A stretch of 59,565 nt of DNA from Bradyrhizobium sp. 132 (GCF_023074185.1 NZ_JADPKY010000134.1:1-59565), one strand, 5' to 3'; positions 22,211-31,576 are shown, counted from the stretch's first letter. Notes: generated by a model from the sequence alone, not told the origin. Numbers and translations are program-made.

Positions 22211-24715
22211 GTGACGAGACAACTAACCGGAGGTGGTGTGACAACACAACGTGCTTTGCTGACGCCTGGGCCAATGTCGTTATCGTCGGCAGTGAAGGCC
22301 GAGATGCAACTCGACCTCGCATCGCGCGATTGCGAGTTCAAGAAAGTGACCGCTCGCATGAGGCAGCTGATGCTCAATGTGTCGGGCAATGCGGAAGGCT
22401 ATTCGGTCGTTCCTATCCAGGGTGGCGGCTCCTTTGGAATGGAAGCTGCTCTCTCTTCATTTGTCGCCCAGACCGACCGGCCGCTTGTTTGCATAAACGG
22501 CATTTATGGCGAGCGCATTCTCAAAATTCTGCGGCTGTGGGGCGTCCAAGCGGTGAATCTTATCAAGGGAGCCACCGAACCGTTGGACCCCGAGGAAGTC
22601 ATCGAGCGTTTGAACCGAGATCCAGGTATCACGCACGTATGCTTGGTCCACTGCGAGACTACGACCGGGATTGTGAATCCGCTCGAAGCGATCATAGAAG
22701 GAGCAAGGCAGCGTGGTGTAAAGACTATCGTCGACGCAATGAGTTCTTTCGGCGGCGTCGACATCGACCTAGGCCGAGGCGGGCCAGACGTCTTGGTTAC
22801 GTCGAGCAACAAGTGCGTCGAAGGTCCGCCAGGGCTGGCTTTCGTTATTGCCTCTCGCGAGCTTCTTGAGAATGCAGTTCAAGAGCCAAGATCGTTTGTG
22901 CTCGACGTGAGAGATCAATGGCGCTCGCTTGAGCGCACTGGTGAATGGCGATCGACCCCACCAACGCATATCGTGCAGGCAGTCACAAAGGCATTGGAGG
23001 TCCTGAGCATCGAAGGCATTGATGCCAGGCGCCGCAGGTATGAGAAGATAAGAGGCAGCGTCATAAAAGAGCTGGAAGGAGTGGCGTCCCCACTGCTTCC
23101 AGCGAACCTCCAGTCGCCGGTTTGCGTGGCGTTCACCGCGCCAGCTGACATCTCCGACCAGGTAGCGTTTGACTGCCTATATCGGCACCTGGCAGCCCAT
23201 AACCTCTACGTCTACTCTAAACTGCATCTTCCTACCCGCAGTTTTCGGATCGGCTGTATTGGCGAGATTCAATCCAATTGGATTGAGCAGTTGGGCTGTG
23301 CCTTTCGCACATACTTCCGCTCCGGTGAGACTCTGACCGTGGGACCAGTGTCAGCCCAGGAAACACGCGAGAGCCCTACAGAGATATCGCGCCCAATGGC
23401 GAGCATCGCGCGGCATTCATATTCGATCGAAACTGCTGTTCTGCACGCAGGATACCGTCGTGATCCGGTGACGAAAGCTGTGGCAGTGCCGATCTACCAG
23501 AATACGGCCTATGAGCTCGACGGTAATTTGAGCCATATTGCTGACGTCTATAACGTGAAGGCTGATGGTTTCACATACACTCGCATCATCAATCCGACGA
23601 CCCGGGCGCTGGAAAAAAGGTACGCCGCCGTCGACATGGGAAGCGACTCGCTGGCCGTTGCATCAGGTCAAGCGGCGACGTTTCTTGCGATCGTAAACTT
23701 ATCAAGCGGTGAGGTGGGAGATAACGTCGTCGCTTCTCCGTATCTATACGGCAATACCTGGAATCTGCTCCACAACACGTTGAAGCGTCTTGGTATCAAC
23801 GTAAGGACGGCAGACCCTCGAAACCCCGAGACCTTCGAACGCGCCATTGATGATCGCACGATATGTCTGTTCGGGGAGGTCATCTCCAATCCCTGTCTGA
23901 TTCCGCTTCCTGTCCAGCAGCTGGCGGAGATCGGCAGGAGGCACGGCGTCCCCTTGGTTGTGGACAATACGACAACCCCCCTGGTTTGCCAGCCGTCAGC
24001 TCTCGGCGCCGCGATTACGACGTACTCTGCCACGAAATACATTTGCGGTCATGGGACGACGCTCGGCGGACTGATCGTCGACAACTGTGGGTTCGACTAC
24101 CAGGGAAGATCTCGCTTCCCACTGTTCAATAGTCCGGATGATGCGCACGGCGGGATCATCTGGCGTAACGCCTTGGCGGAGCTCGAGGACCTCGGAAAGA
24201 GCGAATATCTTCTCAAGGCCCGTATGACGTGGTTGCGCGATACTGGCGCGGCCATCGCCCCCTTTGCGAGCTTTCAACTCATTCAGGGACTTGAAACGCT
24301 GCCTCTTCGCATGAGGCAGCACTGTGAAAACGCCAGGATTGTAGCCAACGTTCTGAAGGAACATCCGAAAGTGTGCCGTGTCTTCTACCCGAGCCTCTTT
24401 GAGGGAGCTGACCGAGAAATCATCGATCAGACACTTAATACCGGGTATGGGCACGGGGCGATGATCATGTTTGAGGTGGAGAACGAGCAAGCCGGACGCA
24501 AGTTCATCCAGAACGTCGAGCTGATGTATCACGTGTCGAATGTGGGGGACGCCCGCACGCTGGTAACCCATCCTGTCTCTACGACCCACACCACCGTCCC
24601 ACGGGAAAAGCGCGAAGCAGCCGGCATATTTGGTGGCTCCATCCGGCTTTGCGTCGGCATTGAAGATGTTAGCGACATCATCAAGGACTTGGAAAAAGCG
24701 CTTTCCGCAATCTGA
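22211..24715 (+). CDS. rtxA: Dihydrorhizobitoxine synthase RtxA: class-V aminotransferase fused to O-acetylhomoserine sulfhydrylase-like enzyme
   Basis: The 834-residue protein carries two fused PLP domains. Residues about 12-375 resemble 2-aminoethylphosphonate/serine-type aminotransferases (LLTPGPMSLS; PLP lysine K201 in SSNKCVEGPPGLA). In rhizobitoxine synthesis this half is assigned to making serinol. Residues about 405-834 resemble Cys/Met-metabolism enzymes (SIETAVLHAGYRRDP; K609 in SATKYICGHGTTLGG; a C-terminal VSVGIED-like GSIRLCVGIEDVSDII). This half joins the serinol moiety to a homoserine derivative to give dihydrorhizobitoxine. This architecture is known from B. elkanii RtxA. The start may be GTG 22211 or GTG 22238; the latter follows GGAGG closely. 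It leads a six-gene operon. Confidence 0.92.
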   Translation: MTRQLTGGGVTTQRALLTPGPMSLSSAVKAEMQLDLASRDCEFKKVTARMRQLMLNVSGNAEGYSVVPIQGGGSFGMEAALSSFVAQTDRPLVCINGIYGERILKILRLWGVQAVNLIKGATEPLDPEEVIERLNRDPGITHVCLVHCETTTGIVNPLEAIIEGARQRGVKTIVDAMSSFGGVDIDLGRGGPDVLVTSSNKCVEGPPGLAFVIASRELLENAVQEPRSFVLDVRDQWRSLERTGEWRSTPPTHIVQAVTKALEVLSIEGIDARRRRYEKIRGSVIKELEGVASPLLPANLQSPVCVAFTAPADISDQVAFDCLYRHLAAHNLYVYSKLHLPTRSFRIGCIGEIQSNWIEQLGCAFRTYFRSGETLTVGPVSAQETRESPTEISRPMASIARHSYSIETAVLHAGYRRDPVTKAVAVPIYQNTAYELDGNLSHIADVYNVKADGFTYTRIINPTTRALEKRYAAVDMGSDSLAVASGQAATFLAIVNLSSGEVGDNVVASPYLYGNTWNLLHNTLKRLGINVRTADPRNPETFERAIDDRTICLFGEVISNPCLIPLPVQQLAEIGRRHGVPLVVDNTTTPLVCQPSALGAAITTYSATKYICGHGTTLGGLIVDNCGFDYQGRSRFPLFNSPDDAHGGIIWRNALAELEDLGKSEYLLKARMTWLRDTGAAIAPFASFQLIQGLETLPLRMRQHCENARIVANVLKEHPKVCRVFYPSLFEGADREIIDQTLNTGYGHGAMIMFEVENEQAGRKFIQNVELMYHVSNVGDARTLVTHPVSTTHTTVPREKREAAGIFGGSIRLCVGIEDVSDIIKDLEKALSAI

Positions 24716-24747
24716 CAACCTGAAAGCCGATCAAGCAAGGGGTTCTC

Positions 24748-25806
24748 ATGAAACACGCAGATACTTGGAAATTGAGGTCGTCACGTTTTGAGGCGGTTCA
24801 ATTTGGCCGCGAGATCAACCGGCAGCTCTCCGCGCTGAGGCCTGACAACGTGACGGGAGCTGCTTACATCGCGAAAGACTACGCTGTGATCGCAGCTTGC
24901 GTGCTGGCGACGGTTCATGTGTCATGGTGGTTATATCCCCTCGCAGTTCTGTTAATTGGCGCCTACCAGCGTGGATTGACGACAATCGCTCACGATGCGG
25001 CTCACCGTACCCTCGCGAGCAACACGACCTGGAATTATATGCTGGGCATTTTGTTCGCGTCCTATCCTTTGTTCCAGCGCCACTGGGCATATCGGATTTC
25101 ACACGTCTACCTGCATCACCCGAATCTCGGCGATCCGGAGAAGGATCCCGACTTGAAGTTCTTCTTGGCCAGCGGCGTTTACGATGTTGTGCCGCCTAAG
25201 CAGTACGCCTTCAACATCATCTGGAAGCCGATACTGGGTGGCGCGACAGTCGCGTATCTGAAGTACCTTTGGACCAATCGGTTTTCGATCACGGATGTCG
25301 AGGACCAGAGCCGGTCGGGAATCCTCATCGACAAGTATGGCTTCTATCTCTTTTGGACGCTCATATTCGGTGGGTCATACCTTCTTGGACTGCTCCACGT
25401 CGTAGTCCTGTTTTGGATCGTGCCCTATCTCACCACGTTTCAAGCTCTCGGCTGGTTTATCGAGCTCGCCGAGCACTCACCTATGTGCGAGACCGAGACA
25501 ACGAATGTCTACCTGACCCGGAATAGAAAGGGGAATTTTATCGAGCGAGCAATTGTCGGTCAAAATCTGGATGAATACCACCTTGAGCACCATCTATCGC
25601 CCGGCATTCCTTTCTGGCTCCTGCGCAAAGCTCAGAAAATTCGAATGCAGGATCCTCATTACGCAAGTGTTGCCGCAACCTGGGGAGGGCTCTTCGTCAA
25701 GGGCCCTCAAGGTCAACCCAGCGTAATTGCCCAGTTGAAGGAGCGAAATCGATGCTTGTATGAGCAGTCTCTGGCCAGTCCCGTGGCGAAGGAGCAGTTG
25801 GCTTGA
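24748..25806 (+). CDS. rtxC: Dihydrorhizobitoxine desaturase RtxC (membrane di-iron desaturase)
   Basis: The 352-residue protein belongs to the membrane fatty-acid-desaturase fold and carries all three histidine boxes: HDAAH (H82-H86), HVYLHH (H119-H124) and HLEHH (H278-H282). Two or three hydrophobic hairpins surround them, for example VIAACVLATVHVSWWLYPLA. In B. elkanii RtxC introduces the vinyl double bond that converts dihydrorhizobitoxine to rhizobitoxine, the final step. It follows rtxA after 32 bases with AAGGGG before the ATG. Its stop overlaps the rtxD start (TTGA). All iron ligands are present, so activity is expected. Confidence 0.93.
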   Translation: MKHADTWKLRSSRFEAVQFGREINRQLSALRPDNVTGAAYIAKDYAVIAACVLATVHVSWWLYPLAVLLIGAYQRGLTTIAHDAAHRTLASNTTWNYMLGILFASYPLFQRHWAYRISHVYLHHPNLGDPEKDPDLKFFLASGVYDVVPPKQYAFNIIWKPILGGATVAYLKYLWTNRFSITDVEDQSRSGILIDKYGFYLFWTLIFGGSYLLGLLHVVVLFWIVPYLTTFQALGWFIELAEHSPMCETETTNVYLTRNRKGNFIERAIVGQNLDEYHLEHHLSPGIPFWLLRKAQKIRMQDPHYASVAATWGGLFVKGPQGQPSVIAQLKERNRCLYEQSLASPVAKEQLA

Positions 25807-26636
25807 TATCGCGGCTAACAGAGTCGGTCCGGGCCGTGGTGGGCGTGACCTCAAACCGCCTTTTGGCCGATGGCGTACACCGCGACTGGTTGCGGCGCAA
25901 ATATGTTCAAGCCCTCGTTCGCTATGCGGGCGTGGCTTGCGTGATATTGCCAACGATCGATGCTGACGATGCGGAAGGCGACAGTGATCTGTCGATCATG
26001 GGCAGGCTCGACGGTCTGATTTTGACAGGTGATGAATCGAATATCGATCCTGCCATCTTCAGTTGGTCCGCTTCGCGCAGACCGAAACTGACAGGCCAGG
26101 CGGACGTTGAAGCTGGCGTGAGGGACCGTCCTCGTGACAGGCTGTCCGCGGGCGCAATCGAGAAGGCGGTTGCCCTTGGGATGCCGATACTTGGCATCTG
26201 CCGTGGGCTTCAGGAGCTTAACCTCTATTTTGGCGGCACGCTTCACCCGTCGTTGTCCGAATGGAGGCTGGAAAGCGGACAGATGCACGCTGAGAAGGCG
26301 GGGCTGCCGAGGGATCGCCAGTACGATATAGCGCACAGCGTGAAATTATGTCCTGACGGCGTTCTCCTTGCTATCGCGGGCGCGATCGAAGCGCACGTTA
26401 ACTCCTTGCACAATCAAGGCATAGAACGGCTTGGGGCTGCGCTGAAACCGGAGGCCTGGGCGTCCGACGGTCTGATCGAAGCGGCTTCCGTAATAGGCGC
26501 ACCGACGCTGCAGATCGGCGTGCAGTGGCACCCCGAATGGCACGTCGAAACTGATTCCCTGAGCAAGCAGCTTTTCAATGCATTTGGAGAGGCGTGTGTC
26601 ACGTATCGCCTAAGAAGTGATAGGGGCGTAGCGTGA
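25803..26636 (+). CDS. rtxD: Class I glutamine amidotransferase-like gamma-glutamyl hydrolase RtxD (PuuD-like)
   Basis: The 277-residue protein belongs to the peptidase C26 / PuuD branch of glutamine amidotransferases. LDGLILTGDESNIDP is near residue 75. The nucleophile C133 lies in GICRGLQELN, VNSLHNQGI near 200, and the catalytic pair H243/E245 in VQWHPEWH. PuuD cleaves gamma-glutamyl amides, and the same motifs are intact here. The TTG start at 25803 overlaps the rtxC stop by four bases, and its own stop overlaps the rtxE start (GTGA). Together with the GS-type ligase RtxG it resembles the PuuA/PuuD add-and-remove glutamate pair of putrescine catabolism. The substrate is inferred, perhaps gamma-glutamyl-serinol or gamma-glutamyl-rhizobitoxine. 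Confidence 0.88.
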   Translation: MISRLTESVRAVVGVTSNRLLADGVHRDWLRRKYVQALVRYAGVACVILPTIDADDAEGDSDLSIMGRLDGLILTGDESNIDPAIFSWSASRRPKLTGQADVEAGVRDRPRDRLSAGAIEKAVALGMPILGICRGLQELNLYFGGTLHPSLSEWRLESGQMHAEKAGLPRDRQYDIAHSVKLCPDGVLLAIAGAIEAHVNSLHNQGIERLGAALKPEAWASDGLIEAASVIGAPTLQIGVQWHPEWHVETDSLSKQLFNAFGEACVTYRLRSDRGVA

Positions 26637-27595
26637 AGTTTCGAACGAAATGGGGCCCTTTGGGATTGAAAGAAGAAGAGCCTCTCGACAGGCCGAGCAG
26701 ACAATTCGCCGCAGGAGTGCTCTTTATTGCCCTCTACGTTGTCGTTAGCGCGGCAGGTGAAGTCTTTGCGGCGTCATATTTTCAGCAAGCGAACGTGTGG
26801 GTCACTCTCCTGTTCTCCTTTGGTATCGTAAGTATGACGTTCAACATTTTGGCTCGCCGCGAAGGCATTGGAGCGAAGGTCACGAAGTCGTCGATGCTAG
26901 CTTTTGTGTCGCTCAATTGCGTTACCGCGATAAGCTGGGTCGGTTTGTTTATTGGACTGAAGTACGCCGAGCCAGCTATAGTCGTCACGTTCATGGTCGC
27001 ATTGGGACCTACAGCGACAGCATGGTTGAACGCACTGATCAGGAGACAGGGGCGTCCTCCGAAGTCAGATATCGCCGTGAGCGTTCTGATTGCGGCCATT
27101 GGTGTTTACATGGTCTGGATCGCGGCAAGCGGCAACGCTGGGATCGAATGGGGATCTCGCTCATCCTTTGGTATCTTCCTGGCGATCGCAGCTGGGCTGT
27201 CCCTTTCGCTTACCAGTATCCTTGTGAAACTGCTGTTCGACCGTGGATTATCTGGTCGACAAGTGCTGGCCCATCGCTTCTATGGAGCAATCCTCTTGCT
27301 GCTAGCACTCAGCGATCCTTCCTCCATCTTACGAGAGATCTCACAGCATTGGCTTGCGATCATAGTGATTGCACTCTCGACGATCATTGTTCCCTTGCTC
27401 CTTGTGCAGGAGGGCATTCGCCGCGTAGAGCCATTTACGGCAAACATGGTCTTGTCCACGGCACCTGTCATTACGTTTCTTTTCCAGTATTTCGATACTC
27501 GTATCGTGCCTTCTTTATATACGTTTGTTGGAAACGTTCTCATTACGGCTGTCGCCGTGGCTAACGTCTACTTGCAGTATCGGAGATCGGCATGA
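26633..27595 (+). CDS. rtxE: EamA/DMT-family transporter RtxE
   Basis: The 320-residue integral membrane protein has about ten predicted hydrophobic helices in two repeated halves of five. These begin near QFAAGVLFIALYVVVSAAGE and include AISWVGLFIGL, VVTFMVALGPTATAWLNALI, and in the second half GIFLAIAAGLSLSLTSILV and LAIIVIALSTIIVPLLLVQE. This layout is typical of drug/metabolite exporters of the EamA type. The GTG start overlaps the rtxD stop and the stop overlaps the rtxF start (ATGA). Because it is embedded in the toxin operon, export of rhizobitoxine or of a protected form is the likely role (inference). Charged clusters near the N terminus (KEEEPLDRPSR) suggest a cytoplasmic N terminus. 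Confidence 0.85.
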   Translation: MKFRTKWGPLGLKEEEPLDRPSRQFAAGVLFIALYVVVSAAGEVFAASYFQQANVWVTLLFSFGIVSMTFNILARREGIGAKVTKSSMLAFVSLNCVTAISWVGLFIGLKYAEPAIVVTFMVALGPTATAWLNALIRRQGRPPKSDIAVSVLIAAIGVYMVWIAASGNAGIEWGSRSSFGIFLAIAAGLSLSLTSILVKLLFDRGLSGRQVLAHRFYGAILLLLALSDPSSILREISQHWLAIIVIALSTIIVPLLLVQEGIRRVEPFTANMVLSTAPVITFLFQYFDTRIVPSLYTFVGNVLITAVAVANVYLQYRRSA

Positions 27596-28878
27596 AGGAA
27601 CGGAATTGTGTAATTGTCGACGCATACTCGACAGGCCGATATCTGCCGGAAGAGTTCAAGCGCTACGGAATTAGGACCGTGCATGCGATGTCGAATGCAC
27701 GAATCCCACCAATCTTCCAATCGCACTTTAACGCCGACATCTATGATGAAATCATCCAGCCAGACGAGCGAATGCCTGAGGAGGAGGTCGTTGAATTTCA
27801 TTTGAAGGCTCTCCGAGGTAGGGAGTTGGAATTCATCATAGCGGGTTGTGAGTCAGGAGTTGAAGTGGCCGATTCCTTGTCCGAGCGGCTCGGACTACCT
27901 TCAAATGGAACCGCGTTGTCCGCTGCAAGACGTGACAAATCGCGCTTGGCTGACGCTTTGAGCTCTGCAGGAGTGCGATCGATCAGACAAGTTGTTTCCG
28001 AGGATGCGGAGGACGTCATAAGTTGGATGCGTCAACAGCGCTACGACGAAATCGTGATCAAGCCCTTGAACAGCGCAGGCACGGAGGACGTGTTCTTTTG
28101 CGCGACCGAGGCTGATGTTCGCAGAGCTGTGCATGTTATTGTCGGCAAGGCCAATTGCCTCGGAGCGATAAATCGTTTTGTTCTTGGTCAGGAGAAGATA
28201 AACGGCAAACAATACACCGTAAACGCTGTCTCGATCGACGGAGAAATCTTCGTCACGGAGGTGTGGACTTATGACACCGTTGCCATCAAGGGCGCGGCAT
28301 CGGTCTGCGCGCTCGAGCAGTTGCTGGGAGGTGACGAAGAAGTTGTTCAAGAGCTGTCCGATTACTTGGTGCCGGCGCTAAGGGCGCTTGAGATGGTCAA
28401 CGGACCTGCTCATGCCGAAATTATCATCGATCATAAGGGGCCGGTTCTGGTGGATCTTGGAGCGAGGCTTCAGGGGACAATGTCGGCAAAAGCCCGGACC
28501 ATGGCTTTGGGTCACAATCATATAACACTGACGGCGTGGCGCTACGCAGATCCTATCGGTTTTACTGCTCATATGAGACGACGCGGGCCTTACACGCGCC
28601 TTGCGCACGCATTGTGCGTCTCACTCATCTCCGATATCGACGGTGTTGTTGGCGGTTATCCCGGACTGGACGCAATCCGCAAGCTGCCCAGCTTCGCAGA
28701 TTCGATAGCGTTTGTTCCGATAGGTCAAAATCTGGTCCCGACGACCGACTTAGCTTCGACGCCGGGTATTGTGTATCTCGTGAGCAACAACTTGACTGAG
28801 CTTTATGAGGATTATCGAAAGCTGCGAGCAATGCGTATGGACGAGGTATTCGGATTGACGGCGCAGGGTCAGGAGTGA
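27592..28878 (+). CDS. rtxF: ATP-grasp ligase RtxF
   Basis: The 428-residue protein has an N-terminal Rossmann-like part (CVIVDAYSTGRYLPEEFKRY) followed by an ATP-grasp domain. It shows SAARRDKSRLADALSSAGV, the lysine strand YDEIVIKPLNSAGTEDVFF, FVLGQEKINGKQYTVNAV, and the Mg-binding end AHAEIIIDHKGPVLVDLGAR. ATP-grasp enzymes of this carboxylate-amine ligase type join amino acids or amines through acyl phosphates, as in BacD/L-amino acid ligases. It is translationally coupled on both sides. In the rtx operon it could ligate an amino acid to serinol or to rhizobitoxine; the substrate is not determined. Confidence 0.85.
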   Translation: MKERNCVIVDAYSTGRYLPEEFKRYGIRTVHAMSNARIPPIFQSHFNADIYDEIIQPDERMPEEEVVEFHLKALRGRELEFIIAGCESGVEVADSLSERLGLPSNGTALSAARRDKSRLADALSSAGVRSIRQVVSEDAEDVISWMRQQRYDEIVIKPLNSAGTEDVFFCATEADVRRAVHVIVGKANCLGAINRFVLGQEKINGKQYTVNAVSIDGEIFVTEVWTYDTVAIKGAASVCALEQLLGGDEEVVQELSDYLVPALRALEMVNGPAHAEIIIDHKGPVLVDLGARLQGTMSAKARTMALGHNHITLTAWRYADPIGFTAHMRRRGPYTRLAHALCVSLISDIDGVVGGYPGLDAIRKLPSFADSIAFVPIGQNLVPTTDLASTPGIVYLVSNNLTELYEDYRKLRAMRMDEVFGLTAQGQE

Positions 28879-30215
28879 TGGCAAGCGAAATACAGGTGGC
28901 TGGCGCGGACGAGGCGCGTAAGGCATTGATTGGAGTATGCGACTTTGACGGCATTCTTCGCGGCAAGCACGTATTTGCTGACGATATCTCGGACGAAGGC
29001 CGGACAATCAAGTTCTCCGAAGCCGTGCTCGGCTGGGATTGTTCGGACCGAGTGATACCTGCGAATTTCGGGCACGAGGCGCCATCGATCTTCGGAGACG
29101 CCAACCTGCGTGTTCTGTCAGGCACAGCGCGTCCGGTGTCTAATCGTCATGATCGGTATCTTTACCTCGCAGAGTTTGCAGGTGGCCATGAGAGCATCTG
29201 CCCGCGTGGTGTTTTGCGGAAGGTCTTACGAAGAGCTGCTGACCACGGATACAGTTGCGCTGCTGGATTTGAGTTCGAGTTTATGCTGTTTAATGAGAGC
29301 GCCGAGACAATTGAGAAAAAGCCTTATAATCAATGGGTCCCCCTGACGAGGGGCCCTTTTGGCTATTCAGTAGCGCGCACACTTGCCAGTAATGAGCTAT
29401 TCGAAGAAATTCTGGCGCTTTGTGAGAATGCTAGATTGCCGCTCAGCGGGCTCCACTTTGAAACCGGCCCTGGGGCGATTGAGGCATCGCTTCGTCATTG
29501 TGATGCCCTGGAGGCTTCGGATCGAGCAGTCGTATTCAAGTCGATGTTGAAATCCTGGGCTCAGAAGCGGGGTATGATGGCAACGTTTATGGCGAAGGTT
29601 TCCGAGAATTGGCCGGGACAGTCGGGACATATTCACATTTCAATGTCGTCAAATGGTCAAAATGCATTTTACGAAAGCGAGGCAAGCCGCAACATCTCAA
29701 GAACTATGAGCCAATTCCTCGCCGGACAGCTGAAATATATGAACGACTTTTGTGTACTCGCTGCGCCCAACGTGAACAGCTATAAGAGGCTGCGGCCAGG
29801 CTACTGGGCTCCAACCTGTCCTAGCTGGGGAGTTGACAATCGTTCGTGTGCGGTGCGGGTCATTCCGGGAGACAAGTCTGCACACCGCCTCGAGTACAGA
29901 TTGAGTGGCGCAGATGTGAACCCCTATCTCGCTCTCGCATGTGCTATCGGCTCCGGTATTCTGGGGATTGAAGAGAATGCTGGGTTGGCAGCTCCAACTG
30001 TGGGTGATGCAAGCGAGGAAAAACATCCTCCGTTCGAACGGCTTCCCCAAGACTTATCTGAGGCCACATCCCGGTTTGAACAATCTCCAAAGGCGATGGA
30101 CGTTTTTGGCGAAAGGTTTGTTGAAGCGTTCTCCCGTTCCCGGCGATGGGAGTGGGAAGCCGTTCAACATCGAGTCTCCGACTGTGAACGCCAGCGGTAC
30201 TTCGAAGCGATTTAG
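28878..30215 (+). CDS. rtxG: Glutamine synthetase-family gamma-glutamyl ligase RtxG
   Basis: The protein of about 445 residues has the beta-grasp N domain (VCDFDGILRGKHVFAD) and the GS catalytic domain. That domain includes CAAGFEFEFMLF, LHFETGPGAIEASL, MATFMAKVSENWPGQSGHIH, LRPGYWAPTCPSWGVDNRSC and RLEYRLSGADVNPYLALACA. It resembles PuuA-type gamma-glutamyl ligases more than nitrogen-assimilating GlnA: no adenylylation-site region is recognisable and the length is shorter. A GTG at 28875 and an ATG at 28878 are both in frame; the ATG overlaps the rtxF stop by one base. It is the last gene of the operon. Its pairing with the PuuD-like RtxD suggests reversible gamma-glutamylation of an operon metabolite. 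Confidence 0.88.
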   Translation: MASEIQVAGADEARKALIGVCDFDGILRGKHVFADDISDEGRTIKFSEAVLGWDCSDRVIPANFGHEAPSIFGDANLRVLSGTARPVSNRHDRYLYLAEFAGGHESICPRGVLRKVLRRAADHGYSCAAGFEFEFMLFNESAETIEKKPYNQWVPLTRGPFGYSVARTLASNELFEEILALCENARLPLSGLHFETGPGAIEASLRHCDALEASDRAVVFKSMLKSWAQKRGMMATFMAKVSENWPGQSGHIHISMSSNGQNAFYESEASRNISRTMSQFLAGQLKYMNDFCVLAAPNVNSYKRLRPGYWAPTCPSWGVDNRSCAVRVIPGDKSAHRLEYRLSGADVNPYLALACAIGSGILGIEENAGLAAPTVGDASEEKHPPFERLPQDLSEATSRFEQSPKAMDVFGERFVEAFSRSRRWEWEAVQHRVSDCERQRYFEAI

Positions 30216-30991
30216 CAGGTATGCCGGTCGTTCGTCCGAACCGCGGTTGATGTTGGGGCTATCACGTGAGACGCGAGTGAGGCTGGCATTGTGGTTGAAT
30301 CAAACGCAAGCTAGCGAGGGTTCGAAGCATTCGAGCGTCGCCATCACTATGATGGCGCTTGACCCACTTTGGCCGGATGCCCGGGTCGCGTGCTTTGAAA
30401 GAGGCGCGCGTCGCGCCAGGGATCCACAAGGGTGAAAAAGCGGCTGATCACAAAACAGAACCGATTTGGCCGAGCGCGGTATTGCCTGCCCAGGTCATTT
30501 TTATCTATCCAATGAATGGCGCGGGTTACTCCCGGGAAGAGCCGGGAAAGCCGGCTGCCTGGGTCTGTGAGGGCAAAGCCAAATGCCGAGCTACTCGACC
30601 GCGATCATAAGACTAGCGTACGTTGACTGGCGGCATCGACGCGGTCAGCCGCGGCACAAAGCCATCTTGGTGCCCGCCGCGTGCTGCCCACACCGGGCTC
30701 CCGGCAGATTGCCGCCAGTGCGGAGGAGCCCGCGCGATCGCGAGTGTACTTAGAGCTATGGACGCGATCGTTTCGTGCGTTTTTTCGTTGCGCGTGCAGC
30801 GTTAATGCGCCGAGTGCCTGTTGGGGCTGAAAAACATCGATCCGTTGCACGAGCAGAGTCGTGTTGGACGCTGAAGCGGCATGATCTTTCCCGATATCTT
30901 TGTGCGCATGGCCAATTAGTTTCGCATGGACGCTCTTGACCGTCATCGCTACTACCGCGGCAACGAGAGCCAATATAGATCGAGAGAAAGA
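30216..30991. other. No recognisable gene (about 780 bases)
   Basis: Downstream of rtxG there is no clear terminator hairpin and no ORF with a family match. A minus-strand ORF at 30605-31012 covers the start of the next plus-strand gene and has no ribosome binding site, so I treat it as a shadow. Confidence 0.4.
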
Positions 30992-31507
30992 ATGATGGAT
31001 GTGATTGATCAAGCGAACGGTTCGGAGTTGCCGCCCGTCCTGCAGAAGTCATCAAGACGCCTTCCGTGGGTTTTTGGATTTGTCGCCATCTTCATCGGGC
31101 TATGCGTTGGGGTTCCATTTTACTGGCCCCATATCGACCGAATGATCGAGGCGTTAGTGGCACGTGAAGTCGTCCCAATGCCGGCGTTGTCACCTGAAGA
31201 CAAGGCGGCCCTTTCGGAGATTCGGTCGGGGCAACAGGAGGTGAGCGAGGAGCTTTCAGCGCTCAACCGCAACATCGATGCGCAGCAAGCCGATTTGAAA
31301 CGGATGTTAGATCAAATCGCAGCCCTGGCCTCAAGAATTGAGTCTCTGCAGAACATTGCTGCGCCTCTTCTTGCGGATATTCGTCCGCCAGCAGCCCAGG
31401 CCGCTTCAAAGCCGACTACAAGAGCCACTCGCCCGCCTAAAGCAGAAGGGCCCGTTTCCGTCGGGGGCGCGCCGCTGGTCCCCGAGCCGGAGACGGACCG
31501 CCGATGA
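30992..31507 (+). CDS. Single-pass membrane protein with coiled coil, unknown function
   Basis: The protein of about 171 residues has a short cytoplasmic N terminus ending in KSSRRLP. One transmembrane helix follows (about residues 26-45, WVFGFVAIFIGLCVGVPFYW), then an acidic/glutamine-rich heptad region (about 65-125, including EELSALNRNIDAQQADLKRM). The tail is rich in Pro, Ala, Lys and Arg. I know of similar small membrane proteins scattered through Bradyrhizobium genomes, but no function is established. The ATG at 30992 follows GAGAGAAAGA; an upstream in-frame ATG at 30926 adds arginine- and tyrosine-rich residues without support. It converges with the ammonia-lyase gene. Confidence 0.65.
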   Translation: MMDVIDQANGSELPPVLQKSSRRLPWVFGFVAIFIGLCVGVPFYWPHIDRMIEALVAREVVPMPALSPEDKAALSEIRSGQQEVSEELSALNRNIDAQQADLKRMLDQIAALASRIESLQNIAAPLLADIRPPAAQAASKPTTRATRPPKAEGPVSVGGAPLVPEPETDRR

Positions 31508-31576
31508 TCCAATGATGAGCGTCGAGCGTGCCAGACATGAGGATGCAATTCGAACTAGGAGCGAAGATTGCGGTGC

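Noticed and set aside
22168..22869. 233-codon ORF overlapping the start of rtxA in another frame
   Set aside because: Shadow of rtxA, whose aminotransferase motifs are unambiguous.
30605..31012. 135-codon minus-strand ORF with a hydrophobic start
   Set aside because: It covers the 5' end of the better supported membrane protein gene and has no ribosome site; composition after residue 40 is not protein-like.
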